From Actinophytocola sp. (lineage in GTDB: Bacteria; Actinomycetota; Actinomycetes; Mycobacteriales; Pseudonocardiaceae): 61,686 nucleotides of DNA. Position numbers and translations under genes: made by a program. Positions 51,997 to 61,079 of the stretch are shown piece by piece. The stretch covers positions 1-61,686 of the forward strand of contig NZ_WHTD01000033.1 of NCBI RefSeq assembly GCF_009379765.1, read 5' to 3'. Numbering within the stretch: the stretch's first letter is position 1; each line of letters starts with the position of its first letter. Under the pieces are notes generated by a model. The model did no database searches. It was not told the DNA's origin and saw only the letters and a list, made by a program, of their open reading frames with translations.

Positions 51997-54320
51997 GTTC
52001 CCCGGTCTCGTCCGCGACGTCGCTGGTCGGCTTCAAGCGGCACCTGCGGGTCGACGTGGTCGAAGGTGAGGCTGTCTACGTGCTGTCCGAGCGCGGCGTG
52101 ACCGCGCTCCGGGGCACCCACGCGGAGGCACTCGTGCCCCTGCTGGACGGCACCCGAGACCTGGCCGGCCTGCGCCGCGCACTGCCCCACGGGGTCGCGG
52201 GCGAGGAGGTGGGGGCCCTGCTCGTGCGTCTGATGGAGGCCGGGCTGGTCGCGCTGCGGCCGCCGGCGAGTCCAGGCGCGGACGAGAAGGCGCTCGCCTA
52301 CTGGGAGGCCGGTGGCCTCGAACCGAACGAGGCCACCGTCAACACCCGCACCACCACCGCACAACTCATCGTGGTCGGCCGGACCGACCAGCCGGGCCGC
52401 GGCATCGACGCCGCGGCCGCCCTGGCCGCGCTGACCGCCGCCGGCCTCACCGTCACCACCCGCACCGACAGCCTGCTCGACGCCACGAGCGCGCTGTCGG
52501 TCGTGCTGTGCGACGACTACCTCTCCCCCGCGCTCGCCGCGGTCGACGCGGCCCACCGCGCGGCAGGCCGCCCGTGGCTCCTCGCGAAGCCGCTCGGCAC
52601 CCAGACCTGGATCGGCCCCGTGTTCGGCGCGCCGGACACCGCGTGCTGGCAGTGTCTCGCCACCCGGCAGTGGGCACACCGGCAGGCCGAGGCGCACCTG
52701 CAGGCCGCGCTCGGCCGCAGCGGCCCCGCGCCGCGCCCGCCGATCTCGGTGCCGCCGCTCGCGGCCACCGCCCTGCACCTGGTCGCGCTCGAGACGCTGA
52801 AGTGGCTCGCCGGCTACCGCTACGCCGGCCAGCGCCAGGTGTGGACGTTCGACACCCTCGACCTCTCCGGCACGCACCACGAGCTGCGTCCGCGACCCCA
52901 GTGCCACCAGTGCGGGGACGACACGCTGATGCGTGCCAGGGCACACCACCCGGTCCGGATCTCGAGCCGCGCCAAGGCGTCCCGCTGCGGCGGCGGCCAC
53001 CGGTCCCTCCCGCCGCAGCAGGTCCTCGACCGCTACCAGCACCTGATCAGCCCGGTCACCGGCGTGGTCAAGGAGATCACCCGGGACCGCCGTGGGCCGT
53101 CGTTCTTCAACTCCTTCCGCGCCGGCCCCAACGTCGCGATGGGCGCGCGCTCGCTCGACGGCCTGCGCGAAGGGCTCCGCGCGGAGAACGGCGGCAAGGG
53201 CGTGACCCCGCTGCACGGCAGGGTCAGCGCGCTGTGCGAGGCACTCGAGCGGCACAGCGGCTACTTCCACGGTGACGAGGCCCGGATCCGCGCGAGCTAC
53301 GCATCCCTTGCCGGGCAGGCCGTCCACCCGAACGCCTGCCTGCTCTACGCCGAGCGGCAGCATGCCGGCGCGTCCACATGGAACCCGGCGCACTCCGGCT
53401 CCCAGTTCGTGTGCGACCCGTTCGACGAGACCACCGAGCTCGACTGGACGCCGGTGTGGTCGCTCACCGAGGAGCGGCACCGGCTGCTGCCCACCGGGCA
53501 GCTGTACTTCGAGGCACCCGGCACCGTCACCGGATGCCAGGTGCGGGCCGACTCCAACGGCAACGCCGCCGGGACGAGCATCGAGGACGCCGTGCTGCAG
53601 GGGCTCCTGGAGATCGTCGAGCGGGACGCGGTCGCGCTGTGGTGGTACAACCGCACGCCCGTGCCCGCGCTGGACCTCGACGCGTTCGCCGACCCGTGGG
53701 TCGACGAGCTGCGCGAGGTCTACACCGGACTCCACCGCGAGGTGTGGCTGCTCGACCTCACCGCCGACCTGGGCATCCCCACCGTGGCCGCGATGTCCCG
53801 GCGCACGGACAAGGTGTGCGAGGACATCATGTTCGGCTTCGGCGCGCATCTCGACCCGAAGGTCGCGGTCGTCCGCGCGCTGACCGAGATGAACCAGCTG
53901 ATGCCCGCCGTCGCGTGCGTCGGCGCCGGCGCGGACAGCGACCGCGACTACGGTTGGACCGACCAGGACGCGATGCGATGGTGGCGGACCGCCACCATCG
54001 CCAACCAGGCGTACGTGGCGCCGGACCCGACCAGGCCGGCCCGCGGACCGGCCGACTTCGACTACCGGCCGACCGACGACCTCGCCGTGGACGTCGCCGC
54101 GATCCGGCGGCTGATCGAGGCGCGGGGAATGCAGGTGCTCGTGCTCGACCAGACCCGGCCCGACATCGGGCTGCCGGTCGTGAAGGTGATCGTGCCTGGC
54201 ATGCGGCACTTCTGGGCCCGGTTCGCGCCCGGCCGGCTCTACGACGTACCCGTCCGGCTCGGCCGGCGGACCGAACCCATCGCGTACGACGAGCTCAACC
54301 CCATCCCGCTGTTCGTCTGA
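51993..54320 (+). CDS. Fused E1-like/YcaO azoline cyclodehydratase (TOMM C-D fusion)
   Basis: The 775-residue protein starts at the ATG overlapping the precursor stop; a further upstream start would lie inside the precursor gene. Residues 1-80 form the leader-binding region (LVGFKRHLRVDVVEGEAVYVLS). An E1/ThiF-like part follows, with two zinc cysteine pairs, CWQC at about residue 219 and CHQC at about 305. The C-terminal half is the YcaO domain: RVSALCEALERHSGYF, the ATP/metal-binding ILEIVERDAVALWWYNR-like helix and RALTEMNQLMP. It should phosphorylate backbone amides with ATP to turn Cys/Ser/Thr into azolines. The C-terminus reads NPIPLFV, shorter than the PxPxP end of many azoline-forming YcaO proteins. 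No separate thioamide partner (TfuA) is present. Confidence 0.9.
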   Translation: MSSPVSSATSLVGFKRHLRVDVVEGEAVYVLSERGVTALRGTHAEALVPLLDGTRDLAGLRRALPHGVAGEEVGALLVRLMEAGLVALRPPASPGADEKALAYWEAGGLEPNEATVNTRTTTAQLIVVGRTDQPGRGIDAAAALAALTAAGLTVTTRTDSLLDATSALSVVLCDDYLSPALAAVDAAHRAAGRPWLLAKPLGTQTWIGPVFGAPDTACWQCLATRQWAHRQAEAHLQAALGRSGPAPRPPISVPPLAATALHLVALETLKWLAGYRYAGQRQVWTFDTLDLSGTHHELRPRPQCHQCGDDTLMRARAHHPVRISSRAKASRCGGGHRSLPPQQVLDRYQHLISPVTGVVKEITRDRRGPSFFNSFRAGPNVAMGARSLDGLREGLRAENGGKGVTPLHGRVSALCEALERHSGYFHGDEARIRASYASLAGQAVHPNACLLYAERQHAGASTWNPAHSGSQFVCDPFDETTELDWTPVWSLTEERHRLLPTGQLYFEAPGTVTGCQVRADSNGNAAGTSIEDAVLQGLLEIVERDAVALWWYNRTPVPALDLDAFADPWVDELREVYTGLHREVWLLDLTADLGIPTVAAMSRRTDKVCEDIMFGFGAHLDPKVAVVRALTEMNQLMPAVACVGAGADSDRDYGWTDQDAMRWWRTATIANQAYVAPDPTRPARGPADFDYRPTDDLAVDVAAIRRLIEARGMQVLVLDQTRPDIGLPVVKVIVPGMRHFWARFAPGRLYDVPVRLGRRTEPIAYDELNPIPLFV

Positions 54321-54338
54321 GGAACGAGGTCACCACAA

Positions 54339-55778
54339 GTGCCCGTCCAGCCGCCCGCACCGCAGCCGGCAACGTTCCGGCTGTTCTCGTTGCGGGACGA
54401 CGTGATCGTGGCCGACGGTCCATACGCCGGCGTCCAGACGCTGTCCACCCGGTGGGGCGAGCTGGAGGTCGACACCGCCAAGCCGGTGCTCCGCGAGTGC
54501 CTGGACCGGATGACGCTCGGCCCGGTGTCGCTCGCCAACATCACCGGCGGGGACATCTCCGAGCTGACCGACATGCTCGACAAGCTGCCCGGCGTCGTCG
54601 TGCACACGATGGACATCGACGACCTCGCCGGCCCGCTGCTGTCCGCGGTGCCGGTGTCCGAGCGGGCCCGGTTCACGCTGCCTGACGTGCACCCCACGGA
54701 TGTCGTGCGGCTGTCCAGGTTCGCCGCCCTGCGCAGCTCCGAGGACGAGCTCGTGGTCGAGTCCCCGCTGGCACACCATCGTGTTGTGTTGCACCGCCCG
54801 CTCGCCGGCGCGGTCGCGGGCGGGCTCGGTCGCGCGATCGCCGTCACCGACCTCGCCGCGAGCCTGGCGATGGACCCGGGGCTCGTGGCCGAGATCGTCG
54901 CCTATCTCGTCGGCGCGGAGATGGTGCTCGTCGGCGAGCGCTACAACGGTTCGGCGCGGTTCGCCGAGGACATCGACCCGCGGCTCGTCCAGTGGTCCCA
55001 CCACGATCTGCTGTTCCACGGCCGCAGCCGGCTGGGCCGCCACGACGAGCCGCTCGGCGCGACGTACCGGCACGTCGACGCGCTGCCCCCGCAGCCGGCG
55101 GTGCGGCCGGTGCCGGACGGGCGGCGCTTTTCGTTGCACCGCCCAACAATTGGCGGTCCCAGTGCCGCCGAGCCGTCGCTCACCGAGGTCATCGAGGGCC
55201 GCCGGTCCTACCGCGGGTTCGCCGAGCAACCGCTTTCCGCACGTCAGCTCGGTGAGTTGCTGTACCGCACGGCGCGAGTCCGCTCGCTGGTGGACGCCAC
55301 CGGCGCGGGCGGGGTGGGCTACACCGTGTCCGACCGCCCGTACCCCAGCAGTGACGCGCTCTACGAGCTGGAGCTGTACGTCACGATCGAGAACTGCGAC
55401 GGTCTGGTCCGCGGGATCTATCACTACGACCCGTTCGACCACGCGCTCACGCTGATCAGCACCGACGAGGCACAGCTGGCCGAGCTGCTCGACGCCGCGA
55501 AGGTGCTGACCGGCACGATGCAGCGGCCACCCGCGCTGATCACGATGACCGCACGGATGGCGCGGCTGTCCTGGGTCTACGACGGGATCGCCTACGCGAC
55601 CGCGCTCAAGCACGTCGGCGTGCTGCAGCAGACGCTCTATCTCGTTGCTACGGCAATGAATCTGGCACCGTGCGCGCTCGCGGCGGGGGCGAGCGACACC
55701 GCGATCGAGGCGCTGCGGCTGGACTGGCCGGCCGAGGTGACCATCGGGGAGTTCGTCGTGGGCCTGCGTCCCGGGTAG
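54339..55778 (+). CDS. SagB/ThcOx-type FMN-dependent dehydrogenase
   Basis: The 479-residue protein has a C-terminal nitroreductase-fold dehydrogenase beginning with RRSYRGFAEQPLSARQLGELLY and ending GEFVVGLRPG. An N-terminal accessory region of about 250 residues precedes it, as in many SagB-like proteins. It would oxidise azolines to azoles using FMN. The catalytic Lys/Tyr pair could not be placed with certainty. The GTG at 54339 lies 18 bp after the cyclodehydratase stop with GAACGAGGT upstream. Together with the precursor and the cyclodehydratase it completes a minimal azole-forming set. No protease, transporter or further tailoring gene follows on this strand. Confidence 0.88.
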   Translation: MPVQPPAPQPATFRLFSLRDDVIVADGPYAGVQTLSTRWGELEVDTAKPVLRECLDRMTLGPVSLANITGGDISELTDMLDKLPGVVVHTMDIDDLAGPLLSAVPVSERARFTLPDVHPTDVVRLSRFAALRSSEDELVVESPLAHHRVVLHRPLAGAVAGGLGRAIAVTDLAASLAMDPGLVAEIVAYLVGAEMVLVGERYNGSARFAEDIDPRLVQWSHHDLLFHGRSRLGRHDEPLGATYRHVDALPPQPAVRPVPDGRRFSLHRPTIGGPSAAEPSLTEVIEGRRSYRGFAEQPLSARQLGELLYRTARVRSLVDATGAGGVGYTVSDRPYPSSDALYELELYVTIENCDGLVRGIYHYDPFDHALTLISTDEAQLAELLDAAKVLTGTMQRPPALITMTARMARLSWVYDGIAYATALKHVGVLQQTLYLVATAMNLAPCALAAGASDTAIEALRLDWPAEVTIGEFVVGLRPG

Positions 55779-55988
55779 CGGTCTGCGACCGGCCGACTAC
55801 GGCATCCCCACCGCCTGGTCCATCCGCGACACCTCCCTCACCCGATCGGACCAGTGATCATGCGGATTGACCCCTTTCGGCTCCCGGTAGGGGAAGATAC
55901 CGAGCAACGCCGTTCCGATCGGACACTCACGATCGATGACAGTGCTGGAAACTCCTTCGGCCGCAACGGGTTGCGGGGAGAGGACGAC

Positions 55989-56594
55989 ATGATCAAGGTG
56001 ATGCTGGCCGAGGACATGCACATGGTCCGCGGCGCCTTGGTGGCCCTCCTCAACCTCGAGCCGGACATCGAGGTCGTCGCGGACGTCTCCACCGGAACCG
56101 ACATCATGCCGACCGCGCTCAAGTTCGAGCCGGACGTCGCGGTGATCGACATCGACCTCCCCGGCAAGGACGGCCTCACCGCGGCGAGCGAACTGCACGA
56201 GCGGCTGCCGAAGATCCGCACGCTGATCCTCACCGGCCTCGGCAGACCCGGGACGCTGCGCCGAGCGCTGTCGGCCCGTGTGGGCGGGTTCCTGCTCAAG
56301 GACGCGCCACCCCGCGAGCTCGCCGACGCGATCCGCAGCGTCGCCGCCGGCCGCCGGGTGATCGACAGCCAGCTCGCGCTGGCCGCGTGGGACTCGGCCG
56401 ACTGCCCGCTCACCGCCCGCGAGATCGAGGTCCTGCGCCTGGCCTCGGAAGGCATGGAGGCCGTGGAGATCGCCGCGGCGCTCTTCCTGTCCGCGGGAAC
56501 CGTGCGCAACTACCTGACGACGATCATCGGCAAGCTGAACGCCCGCAACCGCGTGGACGCGATCCGCATCGCCACTACGGCCGGATGGTTATAG
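55989..56594 (+). CDS. NarL/FixJ-family two-component response regulator
   Basis: The 201-residue protein has a receiver domain (MIKVMLAEDMHMVRGAL; phospho-acceptor Asp54 in VAVIDIDLP; LILTGLG; conserved lysine in FLLKDAPP) and a C-terminal LuxR-type helix-turn-helix (LTAREIEVLRLASEGM; LSAGTVRNYLTTIIGKLNARNR). The ATG at 55989 is preceded by GGGGAGAGG. Its presumed partner kinase is the convergent gene to the right. The organisation resembles DesKR-like pairs. Located directly after the RiPP genes, it may control them, but a local target is not shown by sequence. Confidence 0.92.
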   Translation: MIKVMLAEDMHMVRGALVALLNLEPDIEVVADVSTGTDIMPTALKFEPDVAVIDIDLPGKDGLTAASELHERLPKIRTLILTGLGRPGTLRRALSARVGGFLLKDAPPRELADAIRSVAAGRRVIDSQLALAAWDSADCPLTAREIEVLRLASEGMEAVEIAAALFLSAGTVRNYLTTIIGKLNARNRVDAIRIATTAGWL

Positions 56595-56614
56595 CGCCCT
56601 CCCAACCCGGGTTT

Positions 56615-56639
56615 GACGTGGCTTGGCACAAGCCACGTC
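56615..56639. terminator. Bidirectional hairpin between the convergent two-component genes
   Basis: GACGTGGCTTG (56615-56625) and CAAGCCACGTC (56629-56639) form a perfect 11-bp stem with a three-base loop. The element lies 20 bp after the response regulator stop and 113 bp after the kinase stop on the other strand. It has no long T tract, as is usual for high-GC actinobacteria. It is well placed to terminate transcription from both sides. Confidence 0.8.
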
Positions 56640-56751
56640 CCGACCGACGCAAGCTCAGGGGACCGTGACGGCACCCAGCCACCAACCACCGGAGATCCGC
56701 ACCGTCCGCCGGAACGCAACCAACACTTTGAATCCCGGGGAGGCGGAGGGG

Positions 56752-57945
56752 TCAGGCGCCGACCAGCTCCGCGGGGGGTTCCTCTTTGCGGACGGGGAGG
56801 GGGATGGTGGCGCGGAGGCGGAACTCGTCGTCGCCGGTGCGTTCGGTCATCAGCTCGCCACCGAGCTCCGCCGCGCGGCTGGAGAGATTCTGCAATCCGC
56901 CGCCGCCGTGGCTGCCGGAATCGTGCGACACCTGGCGCACGCCGTCATTGACGATCTCGATCGTGACCTGTTGCTGCGTTTGCCGCACGGTCACCTCGCA
57001 CCATTCCGCCTTGCTGTGCCGCAACAGGTTGGTCACGCCCTCGCGTAACACCGTGGCGAGCACCGTGCTCACCGCCACCGGCAGGTCCCGGTAGTCGAGC
57101 TTCATCCGCACCTCGACGTCCGCGGCGGCCAGCACCCACCGCGCGGAGCGGCATTCGTCCTCGATGGACAGCTCACGATAGCTGCTGGAGACCGTGCGCA
57201 CGTCGGCGAGCGCCTGCCGGGCGATGCCCAGGATCTCGACCAGCTCGTCCTTGGCCTGCGCGGGGTTCTTGGTGACCAGCCGGTGGGTCAGCTCGCTCTT
57301 CAGGGTGATCGCGGAAAGGCTGTAGCCGAGCAGGTCGTGCAGATCCCGGGCGAATCGCAAACGCTCTCGCACAACCGCCATCTTCGCCATTTCGGCACGT
57401 GCGGCGTGCAATTCCACCACCAGCGCGGCGAGCCGGGAGAGACCGTAGACCACGAGTCCGGTCGTTATCGTCGAAATGGACGAGTAAACGATATCGAGCG
57501 GCGGGCCGGTGAACACCGCCTGAAGCACACCCATACTCGCCACGACCGCACAGAAGGCGAGCCAGGCGAACACCGAGGGCAGGACGAGCAGCATGCTGCC
57601 GGCGAGGAAGCCCGGCATGGCCGCCCACGCGTCGCTGAACCTGATCATCGGCAGGTACACGAGCCCCGCCTGGGCGGCCAGCGCGACGTAGCCGACCGGG
57701 GTGCGTAATCGGGTCTGCGGACCGCTGAACCACAGTAGTTGCAACAACAACAGTGCGACGATGCACGCGAACGAGACCGAGACGCCGACGGAGTCGCCAC
57801 CCTGCTCGTAGAGGATGCGAATGAAGCCGATGAGGGTCAGGCCGATGAAGACCGCGGCCACGACGGCGCGCGCCAGCCGGGCCGGCGGCAGCGGAGCAAA
57901 GGTCGCCCGTGCGGCGAGATCCGACTCATCAGCCCGTGCGGTCAC
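56752..57945 (-). CDS. Sensor histidine kinase (HisKA_3/DesK type)
   Basis: The 397-residue protein has about six transmembrane helices in the first 175 residues and little extracytoplasmic sequence, so it probably senses the membrane or a membrane-borne signal. The dimerisation/phospho-acceptor motif is RLRFARDLHDLLGYSLS with His203. The ATPase domain has REGVTNLLRHS (N box) and GGGGLQNLSSRAAELGG (G box). It should phosphorylate the NarL-type regulator encoded convergently at 55989-56594. The GTG start at 57945 follows GAGGTGGG and lies about 35 nt downstream of a likely transcription start. Confidence 0.9.
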   Translation of the reverse strand: MTARADESDLAARATFAPLPPARLARAVVAAVFIGLTLIGFIRILYEQGGDSVGVSVSFACIVALLLLQLLWFSGPQTRLRTPVGYVALAAQAGLVYLPMIRFSDAWAAMPGFLAGSMLLVLPSVFAWLAFCAVVASMGVLQAVFTGPPLDIVYSSISTITTGLVVYGLSRLAALVVELHAARAEMAKMAVVRERLRFARDLHDLLGYSLSAITLKSELTHRLVTKNPAQAKDELVEILGIARQALADVRTVSSSYRELSIEDECRSARWVLAAADVEVRMKLDYRDLPVAVSTVLATVLREGVTNLLRHSKAEWCEVTVRQTQQQVTIEIVNDGVRQVSHDSGSHGGGGLQNLSSRAAELGGELMTERTGDDEFRLRATIPLPVRKEEPPAELVGA

Positions 57946-57986
57946 CCGTGCCCACCTCGCCGAGAACTAACCCCTCGCGTAAATAG

Positions 57987-58015
57987 ATTACACTAAGTGC
58001 CTACGTGCCTGTCAA
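57987..58015 (-). promoter_or_regulatory. Promoter of the histidine kinase gene
   Basis: On the minus strand TTGACA (58015-58010) is followed after 17 bp by TGTAAT (57992-57987). This matches the housekeeping sigma consensus closely (6/6 and 5/6) with the ideal spacing. It lies in the only clearly AT-rich stretch of the window (about 57975-58150) and 42 bp upstream of the GTG start. Confidence 0.75.
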
Positions 58016-58176
58016 ATGTCAACCGCGTTAAACCGTAAGCATTACTGAATGGTTTCCGCTTTAATGATGTCGCAACCGAGCGTACTCGATCGCTCACTGT
58101 GTATACACCGGCGAGAAGGCTAAACATCGGAAACGCGACGCACCCGTTTGGACTGTCGCGATTTAGGCCGAACGGT

Positions 58177-58995
58177 TCAACCGACTTTGGTGAGGCCCAC
58201 GGCAGGACCGGCCGCGGCCAAGGGGCGGGCACTGTAAGTAATGCGTACGACCCCGTCCCGGTCTCGCTCGGCGGCCGCGCGCACCCCGAACACCTCGCGC
58301 AGCAGCCGGGGCGTGAGCACCTCCAGCAGACCACCCGCGGCCACCGCGACCCCCTCGTGCAGCACCACCAACCGGTCGCAGCTGCGGGCCGCGAGGTCGA
58401 GATCGTGCAATACCGCCAAAGTCGTCATGCCGAGCGAACGAATCAGATCCAGTAGCTCGAAGCGCGCCCGAATGTCCAGATGGTTGGTGGGCTCGTCCAG
58501 TACCAACAGTTTCGGTTGTTGGGCCAGCGCGCGAGCGAGCAGCACGCGCTGCCGCTCGCCGCCCGACAGCGAGCCGTAGAACCTGCCGGCGAACGCCGCC
58601 GCACCGGCCCGGTCCATGGCGTCGGCGACGATCCGGCGGTCCTCGGCGCCCTCCCGGCCGAGCAGACCGTGGTGCGGCGTGCGGCCGAGACCGACGACCT
58701 CGGTCACGGTGAGTCCCGGTGGCACCGGACTGTCCTGGAGCACGGCCGCGACCCGGCACGCGGCGGCGCGGGCCGACAGCGCCCAGACGTCGACCCGCTC
58801 CCCGTCGTCGCCCAGCCGCACCGAGCCGCGGCTCGGCCGGACCGACCGGTACACCGTGCGTAGCAACGTGGACTTTCCGCTGCCGTTGGGCCCGACCAGC
58901 CCGACGAACTCGCCATCGGCAACATGCAGATCCACGTCGTGCAGGATCGCCCGCTCCCCTATCGCGACCCGGACTCCCGACAGTTCCAGCCTCAT
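58177..58995 (-). CDS. Iron-siderophore ABC transporter ATP-binding protein (FecE-like)
   Basis: The 272-residue ATPase has Walker A GPNGSGKST, a Q-loop (VLQDSP), signature LSGGERQRV, Walker B LLVLDEPTNHLDI and the switch histidine in LAVLHDLDLAA. The HDLDLA form is typical of iron-chelate and cobalamin importers. The ATG overlaps the permease stop by one base. It powers uptake through the permease encoded upstream. The last gene of the unit ends about 160 bp from the AT-rich kinase promoter. Confidence 0.92.
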   Translation of the reverse strand: MRLELSGVRVAIGERAILHDVDLHVADGEFVGLVGPNGSGKSTLLRTVYRSVRPSRGSVRLGDDGERVDVWALSARAAACRVAAVLQDSPVPPGLTVTEVVGLGRTPHHGLLGREGAEDRRIVADAMDRAGAAAFAGRFYGSLSGGERQRVLLARALAQQPKLLVLDEPTNHLDIRARFELLDLIRSLGMTTLAVLHDLDLAARSCDRLVVLHEGVAVAAGGLLEVLTPRLLREVFGVRAAAERDRDGVVRITYSARPLAAAGPAVGLTKVG

Positions 58996-60059
58996 CAGCT
59001 CATCACGCTCCGATCGCGGCGCAGCAGCCAGACGAAGAACGGCGCGCCGAACAACGCGGTGAGGACGTTGAGCGGCAGCTCGTTCGGCGCATCCAGGGTG
59101 CGCGACAGCAGGTCGACGACCACCAGGTACAGCGCGCCGACCAACGCCGACAGCGGCAGGAGCCTGCGGTGGTCGGCACCGAAGGCCATCCGCACCAGGT
59201 GGGGCACCATCAGCCCGACGAAGCCGATGCCGCCCGCGACCGCGATCATCGCGCCGGCGAGCAGCGACGTGAGCACGATCAGGCCGATCCGCAGCCTGCG
59301 CACGTCGACGCCGAGCGCGGTGGCCGACTCGTCGCCGGTGACGAGCGCGTTGAGCTGCCGGCCGAACAGGGTGAGCAGCAGGGTCGCGGCGACCACGACG
59401 ACGCCGACCACCGAGAGCTGGCTCCAGTGCGCGCCGGAGACGCTGCCGAGGAGCCAGAACATGATCTGCCGCATGTCGTTCGGCGCCGCCCGCAGCTGCA
59501 GGTAGCTGGTGATCGAGGTGAACGCGTAGCTGACCGCGACACCGGCGAGGATCAGCCGCACCGGGTCGAGCCTGCCGCGTCGCTGGCCGAGCAGGAACAC
59601 GAGGCCGACGGCGAGCATCGCGCCGAGGAACGCCGCGCCGGAGACGCCGAGCCCGCCGAGCGTGCCCGCGGTCGCGGACAGCACCAGCACGGCGCCCACC
59701 GACCCGCCCGCGGAGACGCCGAGGATGTACGGGTCGGCCAGCGGGTTGCCGGTGAGCGCCTGCAGCACCACACCCGCGACGGCGAGCCCGGCGCCGCACA
59801 GCGCGGCGAGCAGCACCCGGGGGACGCGGAAGTTCCACAGGATCTGGTCGAGCGCCGGGTCGCCGGCCACCGGTTGGCCGGTCAGGTGCGCGGCGACGAT
59901 GCGCCACGCGTCACCGGCCGGAATGGACACCGAGCCGATACCGGCGGCCAGCACGACCACGACCGCCAGCAGTGCCGACAGCACCAGCACGCAGACCGGG
60001 AGCGGGACGTCGTGCAGCGAGCGCGTCCTCGCCGGGGCGGGCGCCAGCACGGTGGCCAT
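58995..60059 (-). CDS. Iron-siderophore ABC transporter permease (FecCD family)
   Basis: The 354-residue permease of the FecCD family has about nine to ten membrane helices. Visible family landmarks are FRVPRVLLAALCGAGLAVAG (the conserved RxPR segment), NPLADPYILGVSAGGSVGAVL, and the ATPase contact region GFVGLMVPHLVRM. A single permease gene implies a homodimer. It lies three bases after the binding-protein stop. Substrate is probably a ferric siderophore or related metal chelate; no siderophore synthesis gene is in the window. Confidence 0.92.
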   Translation of the reverse strand: MATVLAPAPARTRSLHDVPLPVCVLVLSALLAVVVVLAAGIGSVSIPAGDAWRIVAAHLTGQPVAGDPALDQILWNFRVPRVLLAALCGAGLAVAGVVLQALTGNPLADPYILGVSAGGSVGAVLVLSATAGTLGGLGVSGAAFLGAMLAVGLVFLLGQRRGRLDPVRLILAGVAVSYAFTSITSYLQLRAAPNDMRQIMFWLLGSVSGAHWSQLSVVGVVVVAATLLLTLFGRQLNALVTGDESATALGVDVRRLRIGLIVLTSLLAGAMIAVAGGIGFVGLMVPHLVRMAFGADHRRLLPLSALVGALYLVVVDLLSRTLDAPNELPLNVLTALFGAPFFVWLLRRDRSVMS

Positions 60060-60062
60060 GGC

Positions 60063-61079
60063 TCAGTCCGCCTCGGGGTGCACGGTCGCGGCGATCTTCT
60101 CGACCGCGAGGTCGTTGCTGGGTCCCAGGTAGACGGAGTCGGAGAGCACGACATAGCGGTCGTTCCTTGCCGCGTCCCACTGCGGGAACTGCTCGAGGAG
60201 CTTGCGCGCGTCGGCGTCGGGGTCCTCGCTCATGTAGTTCACGACGACGAGCGCGTCGACATCCGCCGCCGCGACCTGCTCCCGGGACAGGTTCGCGAAC
60301 ATGTCCTTCGCGTCGCCGAACGCGTTCTCGGCGCCGGCCTTGGCGAAGATGTCGTTCCAGATCCCGTTGCCGCCGACCGAGCCGACGTCGCCGCCCATCG
60401 ACATGCCCGGAATGACCAGCATGACCTGCTGGCTGTCCTGGCCCTTCACCTTCGCGCCGACCGCGGCGATGCGCCGCTTCGACTCGGTGATCAGCTTCTC
60501 CGAGCGGTCCTTGACGCCGAAGATCGTGCCGAGGTCACGCAGGAGGGTGTAGCTGTCCTCGATGGACGGTGTGCCGCTGACCGTGCCGACATCGCCGCAC
60601 GAGGTCTCGGGCGCGTAGGAGCCGGCGCCGATCGCCAGCAGGTCCTCGCGGGTGGCGAAGCCGGCGTCGGCGCGGAACCCGCCGTCGTAGGTGGAGATCA
60701 CGAAGTCGGGGCGCAGGCCGACCATCGCCTCGCGCGGGATGTCCATCATGTCGTTGAGCTCGATGTCCCCGGTCGGCAACTTCGCGATCTCGGCGGCCCG
60801 GCCGTCCACTTCGGATGCTCCGTAGGACTGGGCGTTGGCCACGATCCGGTCCTCGAGGCCCAGCGCGAGCAGCGAGGACACCTCGGCGACCGAGCCGCCG
60901 TTCATCACCACGACCCTGCTGGGCGCCTTGGTGAACGTGTACTGCTTGCCGCAGTTGGTGATCGTGACGGGGTAGCCGGACTCAGCCGCGCCGTCCGGCG
61001 TGGCCGCGGTGCTCGCCGACACGCATGCCGAGGTCGCCAGGCCCGTGGCCGCGATCAGTGCCGCTATCGCTGTCTTCAT
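60063..61079 (-). CDS. Iron-siderophore ABC transporter substrate-binding lipoprotein
   Basis: The 338-residue protein has a lipoprotein signal (MKTAIAALIAATGLATSAC, lipidated Cys19) and a periplasmic-binding fold of the FepB/FatB type: APSRVVVMNGGSVAEVSSLLALGLEDRIV, LRPDFVIST and a C-terminal VYLGPSNDLAVEKI. It delivers the metal chelate to the FecCD permease. The ATG at 61079 is fixed by GGAGGAG at the correct distance. Its 5' end overlaps the upstream exporter gene by 98 nt, an unusually long overlap. Confidence 0.9.
   Translation of the reverse strand: MKTAIAALIAATGLATSACVSASTAATPDGAAESGYPVTITNCGKQYTFTKAPSRVVVMNGGSVAEVSSLLALGLEDRIVANAQSYGASEVDGRAAEIAKLPTGDIELNDMMDIPREAMVGLRPDFVISTYDGGFRADAGFATREDLLAIGAGSYAPETSCGDVGTVSGTPSIEDSYTLLRDLGTIFGVKDRSEKLITESKRRIAAVGAKVKGQDSQQVMLVIPGMSMGGDVGSVGGNGIWNDIFAKAGAENAFGDAKDMFANLSREQVAAADVDALVVVNYMSEDPDADARKLLEQFPQWDAARNDRYVVLSDSVYLGPSNDLAVEKIAATVHPEAD

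Noticed and set aside
51762..54209. Minus-strand frame of about 815 codons opposite the cyclodehydratase
   Set aside because: It is antisense to a protein with clear E1-like and YcaO motifs, and its translation is compositionally biased without conserved motifs.
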